Shown piece by piece: positions 31,178-40,074 of a stretch of DNA of 64,000 nt (the first letter of the stretch is position 1; every line of letters begins with the position of its first letter). The DNA comes from RGIG9115 sp045128915 (lineage in GTDB: Bacteria > Bacillota > Clostridia > UBA1381): the NCBI GenBank assembly GCA_045128915.1, contig JBGVIT010000017.1:13431-77430 (forward strand), in the 5' to 3' direction. Under the pieces are notes generated by a model, which searched no databases, had not been told where the DNA came from, and worked only from the letters and a program-made list of their open reading frames with translations. The position numbers and the translations under genes were made by a program.

Positions 31178-33562
31178 TTATTTTAGTTCAACAACTGTTA
31201 CTCCCATTTCACCTTCGCCATATCTTCCGTTCCTGAAAGATTTGACGTATTTGTGTCGTTTGAGATAGTCCTGAATGTTCTTCCTTAGTACACCTGTACC
31301 CTTACCATGAATTACAGTTACGGGCGAAACTGATGCGAGATAACAATCGTCTATGAATTTACTTACTTTATCAATGGCTTCCTCCGGCATCTGTCCGCGT
31401 ACGTCAAGCTCTGTTGAAACATTTTTTGTTTTTGATTCATATGACCTTGCAGCTTTCATATATTTATCGGTCAGTGCTTTGGTCTGGTTCTCATCAACAC
31501 GTTTGAGATTTGAAATATGAACATCTATATTTATAATACCTGCCTGAACTTTTACAAGCCCGTTCTTATCCGGCTCTTTTATTACTACCGCTTCCTGATT
31601 CATGTCAACAATCTTTACAGTAGTGCCCGGGACAAGATTTTTCGGCGGCTCGGCATATGTTTTCTTAGGCTTTGCAGCAGATGCGAGCTTAGCATCAAGA
31701 CTTTCTTCCCTCTTTTTAAGGCTGTCGCGTACTGCTTTTGTTTTGTCGTCAAGCTTTTTGTCGGCATTGCCTTTTGCACGCATTTTTTCAAGGTCACGAA
31801 TTATTTTGTTCGCTTCTTCTTTAGCTTCCATTACTATGATTTTCGCTTCACGAGCAGCAGAATCCATTATCCTTTTTTTGTTTTCCTTAAGACTTATTCT
31901 GTCGTTTTCAAGCTGACGGCGCAGGTCTTTAATTTCTCTTTTAAGGCGTGCTGCTTCTTCCATGTCGGATGCCGCTTTTATTCTGCTTGTTTCCAAATCG
32001 GAAATCACATCTTCAAAACGAATATTTTCGTCACTTAAAAGCTGATTAGCTCTGTCAATAACACGTTCGTCAAGTCCAAGGCGTTTTGAGATTGCGAATG
32101 CGTTTGATTTACCGGGAACGCCGATTAACAGCTTGTAGGTTGGTTTCAAAGACTCAACATCAAACTCACATGATGCGTTTTCAACGCCATCTGTTGAAAG
32201 AGCATACAGCTTAAGCTCGCTGTAATGTGTTGTAGCAAGGGTTTTAACGCCTCTTGCACGAAGATGTTCGAGAATTGCAACAGCAAGTGCTGCGCCCTCA
32301 GTCGGATCGGTACCTGCACCAAGCTCGTCAAACAAAGCAAGACTTCCCGGACCGCATTTTTCTAATATCTCCACTATATTTACCATATGTGATGAAAATG
32401 TAGATAGGCTTTGTTCTATGCTTTGTTCATCACCAATATCAGCAAATATTTCCTCAAATACGGAAACATCGCTGTTTTCCGATGCAGGTATATGAAGTCC
32501 CGTTGCCGCCATTGCTGAAAACAAACCTACTGTTTTTAGTGTTACGGTTTTACCACCGGTGTTAGGACCGGTAACAACAAGCGTGTCGAATTCACCGCCA
32601 AGCTTTATATCGTTTGCTACAACAACGTCCTTGTCAATGAATGGATGACGTGCTTTTTTAAGATTTATTATACCTTTATCATTCAGATGCGGCTCATTGC
32701 CGTTATAATCAAGAGAAAATCTGGCTTTACAGAACCAAAAATCAAGCTTACATATAATTTTATAGTTAACAAACAAAGCATGTCCACACTCTGCAATGAG
32801 AGCCGACAGCTCATATAAAATCTTCTCTATCTCTGCCGATTCCTTGCCTTTAAGGTCGCGGATTTCATTATTTGACTGTACAACGCTCATGGGTTCCACA
32901 AACAATGTAGCACCGCTTGAGGATGTATCGTGAACTATACCGGGAATTTCACTTTTATACTCACTTCTTACGGGAATTACAAATCTATCGTTTCGTACGC
33001 TGACAATGGGATCCTGAAGATACTTTTTATAGGTATTGCTTCGTATCATACTGTTCAGGGTTTCTCTGATTTTTCCGTTCATGGCAGTAATACGTCGTCT
33101 TATGGCAGAAAGTTCAGGCGATGCATCGTCTGCTATCTGCTCGTCAGGCAAAATTGCGCTGTTGATTCTATCCTCGACGGCTTTTGCTGTAATCAAGGCT
33201 TCCTGAGCCTCTTTTAACACTTCTCCGGATGTGAAATCAGACAAATATGATTTCATCCGCCTTGCAACATACAATAGTCTTGACGCTCTCAACAACTCAC
33301 CACAGTTAAGACACCCGCCCATTTCCGCTCTTTTAACCGACGCTGAAGCATCTGAAACCGCAAGATTTACAGGTGGTCCGCCAAATTTTAAAACACAAGA
33401 AACAGCCTCAGTAGTTTGCTTCTGAAGCTCTTGTGCATCATCAAGATTTGTTGCAGGGGTAAGCTCTGCTATTATTTTTTTCACTGCATCGTTATCTGTA
33501 TAAGCAGTAAGCTTTTTCAAAAGCGCGTCATATTCAAGCGCTCTTATAGTTTTATTATTCAT
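31178..33562 (-). CDS. mutS2: Endonuclease MutS2
   Basis: 794 residues. Start ATG 33562 directly follows the engB stop codon (TGATATG), so it is translationally coupled. Domains: MutS core and clamp (1-320), ATPase with Walker A GPNTGGKTVTLKT and LFDELGAGTDPTEGAALAVA, a long coiled coil (510-640), and the Smr nuclease domain (715-794: TELDVRGQMPEEAIDKVSKF, VIHGKGTGVLRKNIQDYL). MutS2 suppresses recombination and rescues collided ribosomes in Firmicutes. Length is normal. Confidence 0.96.
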   Translation of the reverse strand: MNNKTIRALEYDALLKKLTAYTDNDAVKKIIAELTPATNLDDAQELQKQTTEAVSCVLKFGGPPVNLAVSDASASVKRAEMGGCLNCGELLRASRLLYVARRMKSYLSDFTSGEVLKEAQEALITAKAVEDRINSAILPDEQIADDASPELSAIRRRITAMNGKIRETLNSMIRSNTYKKYLQDPIVSVRNDRFVIPVRSEYKSEIPGIVHDTSSSGATLFVEPMSVVQSNNEIRDLKGKESAEIEKILYELSALIAECGHALFVNYKIICKLDFWFCKARFSLDYNGNEPHLNDKGIINLKKARHPFIDKDVVVANDIKLGGEFDTLVVTGPNTGGKTVTLKTVGLFSAMAATGLHIPASENSDVSVFEEIFADIGDEQSIEQSLSTFSSHMVNIVEILEKCGPGSLALFDELGAGTDPTEGAALAVAILEHLRARGVKTLATTHYSELKLYALSTDGVENASCEFDVESLKPTYKLLIGVPGKSNAFAISKRLGLDERVIDRANQLLSDENIRFEDVISDLETSRIKAASDMEEAARLKREIKDLRRQLENDRISLKENKKRIMDSAAREAKIIVMEAKEEANKIIRDLEKMRAKGNADKKLDDKTKAVRDSLKKREESLDAKLASAAKPKKTYAEPPKNLVPGTTVKIVDMNQEAVVIKEPDKNGLVKVQAGIINIDVHISNLKRVDENQTKALTDKYMKAARSYESKTKNVSTELDVRGQMPEEAIDKVSKFIDDCYLASVSPVTVIHGKGTGVLRKNIQDYLKRHKYVKSFRNGRYGEGEMGVTVVELK

Positions 33563-33563
33563 A

Positions 33564-34166
33564 TCAGGCTTCAGTATCCTCCGGAGCAATCATCATTTCT
33601 ATCATATCCCAAATAGTAAATTTACCCTCATCGTTTGCAGTTGTGAATGGGACAAGAATATCATCTTCTGTAAGGTTAAGAGTTGTCCATATACGTTCAA
33701 GATTTGGCTCAATATCGCGCTTTCTAAGCTTATCCAGCTTAGTTGCAACAACAATAACTCTGTCATGATAATGTCTTATCCATTCACACATTGTTATATC
33801 GTCCTGAGTAGGCGCATGTCTTGAATCAACAAGTAAAATAGTCTGTACAAGCTGCTGTCTGCCTGCCAGATAATCTTCCATCATATTTCCCCACTTCTTA
33901 ACCTCTTCTTTTGAACGCTTGGCATAGCCATATCCGGGCAGGTCAACTAAATGGATTGTATCATCTACATTGTAGAAGTTAATAGTTATAGTCTTTCCCG
34001 GCGTTCCGCTTACACGTGCAAGAGATTTGCGGTTAAGAATTTTATTAATAAGTGATGATTTACCTACATTAGAACGTCCAGCAAAAGCAAATTCTGGCAT
34101 ATCTGACTTAGGATACTGTTTAGGGCTTACCGCAGAAATGGTTAACTGTACTTTATTTGTATTCAT
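33564..34166 (-). CDS. engB: Ribosome biogenesis GTPase EngB/YsxC
   Basis: 200 residues with all G motifs: G1 GRSNVGKSSLINK, G2 region TPGKTITINFYN, G3 DLPGYG, G4 TKLDK, and ASA-like FTTANDEGKF. Essential GTPase for large-subunit assembly. Head gene of a tight minus-strand operon running through mutS2, DUF1294, rnr, rlmL and the two chrA halves (33564-26205). A TATAAT -10 is visible near 34189-34194 but no good -35. Confidence 0.95.
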   Translation of the reverse strand: MNTNKVQLTISAVSPKQYPKSDMPEFAFAGRSNVGKSSLINKILNRKSLARVSGTPGKTITINFYNVDDTIHLVDLPGYGYAKRSKEEVKKWGNMMEDYLAGRQQLVQTILLVDSRHAPTQDDITMCEWIRHYHDRVIVVATKLDKLRKRDIEPNLERIWTTLNLTEDDILVPFTTANDEGKFTIWDMIEMMIAPEDTEA

Positions 34167-34277
34167 AATTATTCCTTTCGTTAGTTATATTATATGTGTT
34201 TATTCAAAGCTCATAATAAGTTGTTATTCGGGGTTGCATTATTGGAAAACTGTTTTCTATTAAAAATACCTACTGAT

Positions 34278-34321
34278 GATATTCTATATGAAGACTGTAT
34301 AATCTAGATGACAATGTTTTG
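34278..34321 (-). repeat. Junction repeat containing AAGACTGTATAATCT, copy 1
   Basis: About 45 bases sharing GAT[AC]TCT..., AAGACTGTATAATCT and CAATG...TTTT with 35949-35993. Each copy lies just past the stop codon of a minus-strand gene (CocE-type hydrolase here, deacetylase there). Nothing else is seen in 34200-34343. Confidence 0.6.
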
Positions 34322-34343
34322 TATGAAAATTTATATAGTCAAA

Positions 34344-35915
34344 TTATCTTTCAACGGGCAAGGTCAAAATAGACTTTTGTAAATATACTGTGTTATGTGC
34401 TATTTTCGCTGTTGTTTGCTCACTATACAAACCCTTTTGATTAGTATGCCTTACATAATGTTCGTTGTCAGCAGAAGAGATATCAATTCTCAAGCGTTCT
34501 CCCTTTTTAACTAAAAAAGCATGCTCATCAAAATTAAAATCCAGCTCGACAACAGAATCAGGCTTATACTCTCCAAGTTGATAACACAAAGATGTTATAT
34601 CATCTCTTAAACCGTAATCACCGTTTTCTTTTTCTATGCTCACGCGGATATAAAAACATGTATCCTCACAATCCGATTTTACTGTAAGTTTAGCTGACAT
34701 TTTTCCCTTTACAAAAACATCTTTTTCGAATGGCTCTGTGTAAACAGATATAATATCATGTCTTGAATTTGGCTTATCCTGATAAACCGTTCCACCAAAG
34801 TTTGCTGACAGCCCTCCCTTAAATGAAGGTGCATCGTATGGATTATACACATAAGAAATTTCTCTATCTCCAAGTGCAATATCCATACAATCAGCTGAAT
34901 TCAAAAATACATCTGTTTTCCAACAGTTTTCAAAGAGGTTATAATATGTAACTCCCCCTGTTTTAAAAGGAGATTGATTTTTCCCTCTTATAAAATCAAA
35001 CCATTCAATTTCATATAAATCACCAAACGCTTCTACTCTTTTTCCCTTTGGAAACACTATTGAATTCTGGATATCACAGCCATCCCCATGGTCGTACGGC
35101 GAAACAACAAGAGCAGACATATTTCTGCTTTTTTCGCTCATTTTTTTCCACATATCAAAAATCCCGCCAGTGTATATATCGTAAAATCCCGTGGTTAAAA
35201 GCACAGGAAATTTCACATTATCAGTTGCATTTCGTGCATCATTTCCGCCAAACCTTGTATTCCAGAATGCATCACAAGGATTTGGCGCTTTAAGCATTTC
35301 GTCAAAATCCTCTGCTGATTCTCCAAAAACAGTTTTTGTAAAATCTTTAAGAGGAAGAATATCAAAAGAACCAACAGTATAATTCTTCTTCATGCGAGAT
35401 TTCGCCTTATACATACTAACATACCAAGAACCATGTAATTCTTTTTTCAAAAATCCATTACGGTAACAAATATTGTATCTTTCGCTGTCCTGAACACCAA
35501 AAATTGCACCTTTTATATCATCCGCAAACGGTGCTGTCACATAGTGAACTGATGTAAGATAGCTTAAGCCTTTAAGAAAAATCTCACCATTATAAAACTC
35601 TTGCTTTCTTATCCAATTTTGCAAGACAAGACCATCCTCACGCTCATTTATATACGGAATACAGTCACCTTCACTTTTTCCTCTTCCACGACAATGCTGA
35701 ATAACAACTGCATAACCATGGTTTAACCATTCTTTATTTGCATTTAAGTAGTCTATGACAATATTTTCTTCTTTCTCGTTTTCATAACTGTCAACATACG
35801 GACTACGAATAATAACAACCGGGAATTTACCTGCTGAATCCGGCAATAAAACAACTGTAAACAGTTTTGTTCCCTGACTCTCAATATATTTATAGTCTGC
35901 TGCATAATTTATCAT
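34344..35915 (-). CDS. CocE/NonD-family hydrolase (X-Pro dipeptidyl-peptidase S15 fold), 523 aa
   Basis: Start ATG 35915 behind GAGGAGGAAATAAT. Alpha/beta-hydrolase half (residues 1-290): FPVVIIRSPYVDSYENE, YAVVIQHCRGRGKSEGD, nucleophile elbow FLKGLSYLTSVHY (S in GLSYL, where family members usually show G-x-S-Y-x-G), PVLLTTGFYDIYTGG and the His in SPYDHGDGCD. The C-terminal jelly-roll (330-523) has VEFDVFVKGKMSAKL-like sequence and DISSADNEHYVRHTNQKG. Hydrolyses esters or prolyl peptides; substrate unknown. No signal peptide. Confidence 0.85.
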   Translation of the reverse strand: MINYAADYKYIESQGTKLFTVVLLPDSAGKFPVVIIRSPYVDSYENEKEENIVIDYLNANKEWLNHGYAVVIQHCRGRGKSEGDCIPYINEREDGLVLQNWIRKQEFYNGEIFLKGLSYLTSVHYVTAPFADDIKGAIFGVQDSERYNICYRNGFLKKELHGSWYVSMYKAKSRMKKNYTVGSFDILPLKDFTKTVFGESAEDFDEMLKAPNPCDAFWNTRFGGNDARNATDNVKFPVLLTTGFYDIYTGGIFDMWKKMSEKSRNMSALVVSPYDHGDGCDIQNSIVFPKGKRVEAFGDLYEIEWFDFIRGKNQSPFKTGGVTYYNLFENCWKTDVFLNSADCMDIALGDREISYVYNPYDAPSFKGGLSANFGGTVYQDKPNSRHDIISVYTEPFEKDVFVKGKMSAKLTVKSDCEDTCFYIRVSIEKENGDYGLRDDITSLCYQLGEYKPDSVVELDFNFDEHAFLVKKGERLRIDISSADNEHYVRHTNQKGLYSEQTTAKIAHNTVYLQKSILTLPVER

Positions 35916-35948
35916 ATTATTTCCTCCTCTTTTATTTCGCCAAAATTC

Positions 35949-36025
35949 GATACTCTTTATATAAAGACTGTATAATCTTGACGCCAATGGTTTTAGTTGT
36001 AGTGATATATAAGGTTTAGATACAA
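35949..36025 (-). repeat. Junction repeats: AAGACTGTATAATCT copy 2 and third copy of the 14745-type repeat
   Basis: 35949-35993 matches 34278-34321. 36004-36025 resembles 14745-14769 and 15539-15564 (GATATATAAGGTTTAGATAC). The second part overlaps the deacetylase stop codon. These two repeat types therefore occur together in one gap. Confidence 0.6.
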
Positions 36026-36867
36026 ATGGTTTCTCCAGGTTTTACATTATGTAATTTACCATCAACATCCAACCATATTGTTAATAATGTAGGATTGTAA
36101 ACTTTATGGCCATCCGCACTATATCTTAAACTTTTATACGCCTGTACATAATCGTAAATATCTATGTTGGTGGCATACCATATTTCATCATTATTTGCAA
36201 GTTTTTTACAAATCTCTTCAATAAGCTCCCAATTATCATTATGGTCGAACTCATAGCTGTGTCCCCATATATACATAAGTCGAGGCACTCTTCTTGCGTG
36301 GTATGTTTTTGTAGAAATATCAAGGTTCAGAAATTCATCAATATACTCCATAATTTTTGGACTGTTGTGGTGTGCAGAAGGCATCCATGCGTAAAAATCT
36401 TCAGGCAACATAAAAGAATTGTTATCTCTGCCCAATGTTCTTGAATACGCAATATCCAACTCAACAAGATACTGTTTTATCATCTCGTAATTACCAAAAT
36501 TACCCATTTGTCTTATTCCGGTATCAGGATATGCCATTCCGCGTATAATACAATCGCACTTTGACTCAAGTTCCAATCGGCAATCCAGAACATCTCTGAT
36601 GCCTTCAATTGGTCTTAAATTGCCATTCGCTCTATGATTTGCTCCATGAACAGCTATTTCGTGTCCTTTAGCAAGAAAATACTCTTTTATCTGTTCCTTT
36701 GTAAAGTTTTTTTCTCTCATATATTCACAATTAAAGTTAAATGTTGCTTTCATTCCGTACTTATCAAATACTTCAGCAAGTCGCTTATCTTGTTGCACTC
36801 CATCATCGTAACTGAATGTAAGCGCCTTAGTTTTACCATCAGGGTATCTCATAAAAATCGTTCTCAT
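36016..36867 (-). CDS. Polysaccharide deacetylase (NodB-homology) family protein, 283 aa
   Basis: NodB core: motif 1 LTFSYDDGVQQDKRL (catalytic Asp/metal Asp), motif 2 GHEIAVHGANHR (His ligands), then MAYPDTGIRQ and IWGHSYEFDHND. No signal peptide, so probably cytoplasmic, which suggests small oligosaccharides or a non-wall substrate. Follows the cassette-like pattern with repeats after its stop. Upstream is array C. Confidence 0.85.
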   Translation of the reverse strand: MRTIFMRYPDGKTKALTFSYDDGVQQDKRLAEVFDKYGMKATFNFNCEYMREKNFTKEQIKEYFLAKGHEIAVHGANHRANGNLRPIEGIRDVLDCRLELESKCDCIIRGMAYPDTGIRQMGNFGNYEMIKQYLVELDIAYSRTLGRDNNSFMLPEDFYAWMPSAHHNSPKIMEYIDEFLNLDISTKTYHARRVPRLMYIWGHSYEFDHNDNWELIEEICKKLANNDEIWYATNIDIYDYVQAYKSLRYSADGHKVYNPTLLTIWLDVDGKLHNVKPGETICI

Positions 36868-36900
36868 AATGATTCTCCTCGCTTTTAATATATCTCCAAA

Positions 36901-37118
36901 TCAAATTCAGACCAAAAACAGCTAAATTTTGAACTAAAGTTCAAAGCTAAATTATTCCGCTTTGCTCCATAGCTAATAACTCCTTTTGAGTAGCTAAATT
37001 AAATTCGCCATTGGCTGACAAAAGGTCAATTTAGCTACGCAGTAATTTAGCGTGATTTATCACATTTAGCTCGCGATAGCGAATTTAGCTGCGGTGTGCA
37101 CACCGCACAAGCTCATAT
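36901..37118. repeat. Hairpin array C: 4 + 4 inverted copies of AGCTAAAT
   Basis: AGCTAAAT at 36920, 36945, 36971 (AGCTAATA) and 36992; ATTTAGCT at 37029, 37045 (ATTTAGCG), 37064 and 37083. Spacers include TTGAACtaaaGTTCAA, ACTCcttttGAGT, GTGATttATCAC, CGCgataGCG, and GCGGTGTgcACACCGC after the last motif. The centre is TTAAATTCGCCATTGGC. Nothing else is seen in 36868-37179 except weak AT-rich sequence. Confidence 0.85.
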
Positions 37119-37179
37119 CAAGCCAGAACTAAATTGTTTTCTCAAGAGTAACACAACTGTCTCTTAGTATTATAATATC

Positions 37180-37524
37180 TTATTCAACAACTATAAGTGC
37201 GATAAAAACAAGCATTTCATCGCCGGTATTTTTTATACCGTGACCTTGACCAGATGGCGTAAATGTTACCATTCCCGCAGACACATCAACCTTATTTCCG
37301 TTATCATTATAGATGCCATTGCCCGCAAGAATATAGAAAGATTCGCTCTCTCCCACGTGCATGTGATATTCTACTTCTTCGCCCGGCTTCAGCTGCACAA
37401 GAGAATAAAGTCTGACTCTTGAATTCCATCCATCAAAATCTGCAAGGTTAGTCTTAAACATTTTTTCCTTGCCTTCATTGTTTAGCTTTATATCTGTTTT
37501 TAGTTGTTCTATTTTTTTGTACAT
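37180..37524 (-). CDS. Single-domain cupin protein, 114 aa
   Basis: Cupin motif 1 HMHVGESESFYILAGNG and motif 2 PSGQGHGIKNTGDE give the three-His/Glu metal site. Such stand-alone cupins serve as isomerases, mannose-6-phosphate-isomerase-like enzymes or sensors; the function cannot be told here. Cytoplasmic, monocistronic, ATG 37524 behind AAGGAGATATTCAAATG-type sequence. Confidence 0.82.
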   Translation of the reverse strand: MYKKIEQLKTDIKLNNEGKEKMFKTNLADFDGWNSRVRLYSLVQLKPGEEVEYHMHVGESESFYILAGNGIYNDNGNKVDVSAGMVTFTPSGQGHGIKNTGDEMLVFIALIVVE

Positions 37525-37573
37525 TTGAATATCTCCTTATAATTTAAATTAATTATATAATTATTGCACAAAC

Positions 37574-37599
37574 AACTCAGCACAATAGTGCTGAGTTGA
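37574..37599 (-). terminator. Terminator of the ACT-UPF0210 operon
   Basis: CAACTCAGCAC and GTGCTGAGTTG form an 11-bp perfect stem with a four-base loop, right after the UPF0210 stop; followed on the minus strand by TTTG, so the T-run is weak. Confidence 0.65.
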
Positions 37600-37604
37600 A
37601 AAGG

Positions 37605-38972
37605 TTAGTTTTTAAGACTATGAATAGGGGCAGGAATTCTTCCGCCTCTGGATATAAATTCGCTGCTGTCGAGTTTGCTTACTTTCATTACCGGACCTGA
37701 ACCTAACAAGCCACCAAACTCAACTGTGTCTCCGATTTTTGCACCAGGTGCAGGTATAATTCTAACTGCTGTTGTCTTTGTATTAACTACGCCGATAGCT
37801 GCTTCGTCAGCTATTATGCCTGAGATAGTTGATGCAGGTGTATCGCCCGGAATAACAATCATGTCGAGTCCTACAGAGCAAACACATGTCATTGCTTCCA
37901 TTTTTTCTAAAGAAAGTGAGCCAGCGGCTGCAGCTGCTATCATTCCTGCATCTTCGCTGACGGGTATAAATGCGCCTGACAATCCTCCTACATAGCTCGA
38001 TGCCATGACTCCGCCTTTCTTAACTGCATCGTTAAGAAGTGCAAGTGCTGCTGTTGTTCCATGTGCCCCGCACTGTTCAAGTCCCATTTCCTCAAGGATA
38101 TACGCTACACTATCACCAACTGCAGGAGTGGGTGCTAATGACAAATCAACTATACCGAACGGCACATTCAAACGCTTTGAAGCTTCCATTGCTACAAGCT
38201 GTCCCATTCTTGTTATTTTAAATGCTGTCTTTTTTATTGTTTCCGCTATTACACCAAAGTCCTCGCCTGCTACCTTTTCAAGAGCACACTTAACAACACC
38301 GGGACCGCTTACACCTACGTTGATTACACATTCACCCTCGCCTACGCCATGGAATGCACCTGCCATAAATGGATTGTCCTCTACTGCATTGGCAAATACC
38401 ACAAGCTTCGCGCAGGCAAAGCCCTGAGTATCCTTAGTAAGCTCTGCTGCTTTTTTTATAATTTCACCCATCTGCTTTACGGCATCCATGTTAATTCCCG
38501 CTTTTGTAGATGCCACGTTTACGCTTGAACAAACAATATCTGTTGATGCAAGGGCTTCGGGAATTGATTCAATGAACACACGCTCTGCATTTGTATAGCC
38601 TTTATGAACCAAAGCACTGTATCCCCCGATGAAATTAACTCCTGTTGCTTTAGCCGCCTTGTCCAATGTTTTAGCGATTTCAACACAGTCCGCAACTGTG
38701 GGATTTTCAAGCGCTTCTACAAGATTTGAAACAGGTGTTACGCTTATTCGTTTATTTATAATGGGTATTCCAAACTGTGCTTCTATATCCTCGCCCGTTT
38801 TTACCAGGTCTTTTGCATATGTGGTTATTTTGTTATAAATCTTATCACACATACGCTTAAGGTCAGGATCAGCACATGATTTGAGGGAAATTCCCATTGT
38901 GATTGTTCGCACATCAAGGTTTTCACGATCAATCATGTTGATCGTCTGCATTATTTCAAATGGATTTATCAT
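37605..38972 (-). CDS. UPF0210 (PFL-like, DUF711) family protein, 455 aa
   Basis: Start ATG 38972 (MINPFEIMQTINMIDRENLD). Glycine-rich protein typical of UPF0210: DVRTITMGISLKSCADPD, NFIGGYSALVHKGYTNAE, ECVINVGVSGPGVVKCALEK, GVMASSYVGGLSGAFIPVSE. A structure in this family exists but no enzymatic role is established. It is almost always downstream of a small ACT-domain gene, as here (gap 16 bases), suggesting amino-acid-dependent control of a metabolic reaction. Confidence 0.92.
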   Translation of the reverse strand: MINPFEIMQTINMIDRENLDVRTITMGISLKSCADPDLKRMCDKIYNKITTYAKDLVKTGEDIEAQFGIPIINKRISVTPVSNLVEALENPTVADCVEIAKTLDKAAKATGVNFIGGYSALVHKGYTNAERVFIESIPEALASTDIVCSSVNVASTKAGINMDAVKQMGEIIKKAAELTKDTQGFACAKLVVFANAVEDNPFMAGAFHGVGEGECVINVGVSGPGVVKCALEKVAGEDFGVIAETIKKTAFKITRMGQLVAMEASKRLNVPFGIVDLSLAPTPAVGDSVAYILEEMGLEQCGAHGTTAALALLNDAVKKGGVMASSYVGGLSGAFIPVSEDAGMIAAAAAGSLSLEKMEAMTCVCSVGLDMIVIPGDTPASTISGIIADEAAIGVVNTKTTAVRIIPAPGAKIGDTVEFGGLLGSGPVMKVSKLDSSEFISRGGRIPAPIHSLKN

Positions 38973-38988
38973 GAAGATTGTCCTCCGA

Positions 38989-39252
38989 TTATATTCTGTG
39001 CATAGATTCAAAAAGCTCTTCTCTCTGTAAGTGAATAGAAACACCAAGCTCTTTGCCTGTTGATTCAAGTCCTTCTGAAACCTCTGACACGTTATCACAT
39101 TCAAGATTAACAAGCATTATCATACAAAACATATTCTGCATGATAGTCTGACTGATATCAAGTATATTAACACTCTTCTCAGCAAGAAAAGCACTTACTC
39201 CTGCAATTATTCCTACTCTGTCTTTACCGATAACAGTTATTACTGCTTTCAT
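38989..39252 (-). CDS. ACT-domain protein (UPF0237), 87 aa
   Basis: Single ACT domain: MKAVITVIGKDRVGIIAGVS, VNILDISQTIMQNMFCMIML. Paired with UPF0210, a conserved two-gene arrangement in many bacteria and archaea. Likely a regulatory subunit binding an amino acid. Cytoplasmic. Confidence 0.92.
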   Translation of the reverse strand: MKAVITVIGKDRVGIIAGVSAFLAEKSVNILDISQTIMQNMFCMIMLVNLECDNVSEVSEGLESTGKELGVSIHLQREELFESMHRI

Positions 39253-39282
39253 AATTCAAACTCTCTCCAATCTTATGAAATA

Positions 39283-39311
39283 AGGCGCATCATGAATTAC
39301 AATCAGCGCCT
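39283..39311 (-). terminator. Possible terminator after rlmB
   Basis: AGGCGC (39283-39288) pairs with GCGCCT (39306-39311), with an inner near-palindrome ATCATGAAT; followed on the minus strand by TATTTC. Weak T-run. Confidence 0.5.
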
Positions 39312-39317
39312 GAATGT

Positions 39318-40052
39318 TTAATAATTATTACGCTGGCGTACAGCTTCGTAGAGCAAAATTCCTGCTGCAACAGATGCATTTAAAGAATTTACCTTTCCTG
39401 ACATGGGAATAGATGCTAAAAAGTCGCATTTTTCCCCTACAAGCCTACTTATGCCTTCGCCCTCACTACCGATTACTATTCCAACACTTCCCTTGAAGTC
39501 AATGTCGTACATAGGCTTTCCGTCCATATGAGCGCCTGTTATCCAAAAGCCCTTATCTTTGAGGTCATCAATGGTTCTCGCAAGGTTAGTAACACGGCAT
39601 ATATTCATATGCTCTACTGCACCTGCTGAAGTTTTGGCTACAATATCATTAACGGGTGCACCTGAACGCTTAGGAATAATAACTCCGTGAGCACCTGCAC
39701 ATTCTGCAGTACGTATTATAGCTCCCAGATTGTGGGGATCGGTTATGCGGTCGCAAATCACAACAAGAGGTGATTCGCCCTTATCTTGCGCAAAGGTTAT
39801 AATTTCGTCAATGGTTTTATATTCAGTTTCGGAAACAAACGCTACAACACCCTGATGATTTTCGCCGTTTGCAAGCTCATCAAGTTTAGCTTTGTCACAC
39901 TCAGAAATTACAATACCTGCATCTTTCGCTTTTCTTAAAAGCGGTACAAGACTGCCCTCCGGCTTACCTTTTTTTACAAAAAGTTTATCAATATCTCTTC
40001 CTGACCTGATTGCTTCGAGGACAGGATTTCTACCAATAATTTTATGACTCAA
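39318..40052 (-). CDS. rlmB: 23S rRNA (guanosine-2'-O-)-methyltransferase RlmB (TrmH/SpoU family)
   Basis: 244 residues. Substrate-binding N-terminal domain (IIGRNPVLEAIRSGRDIDKL) and SPOUT knot with motif 1 NLGAIIRTAECAGAHGVIIP, motif 2 IVIGSEGEGISRLV and motif 3 IPMSGKVNSLNASVAAGILL. Methylates the 2'-O of a guanosine in domain V of 23S rRNA. Last gene of the threonine-pathway operon, 22 bases after lysC; the link to amino-acid synthesis is probably only transcriptional. Confidence 0.92.
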   Translation of the reverse strand: MSHKIIGRNPVLEAIRSGRDIDKLFVKKGKPEGSLVPLLRKAKDAGIVISECDKAKLDELANGENHQGVVAFVSETEYKTIDEIITFAQDKGESPLVVICDRITDPHNLGAIIRTAECAGAHGVIIPKRSGAPVNDIVAKTSAGAVEHMNICRVTNLARTIDDLKDKGFWITGAHMDGKPMYDIDFKGSVGIVIGSEGEGISRLVGEKCDFLASIPMSGKVNSLNASVAAGILLYEAVRQRNNY

Positions 40053-40074
40053 GGTTAAATCCTCCGGGAATTAA

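Noticed and set aside
7262..37118. CRISPR arrays
   Set aside because: The repeated words are only 6-8 bases, change orientation halfway, the spacers are palindromes of 10-22 bases, and no cas genes are present.
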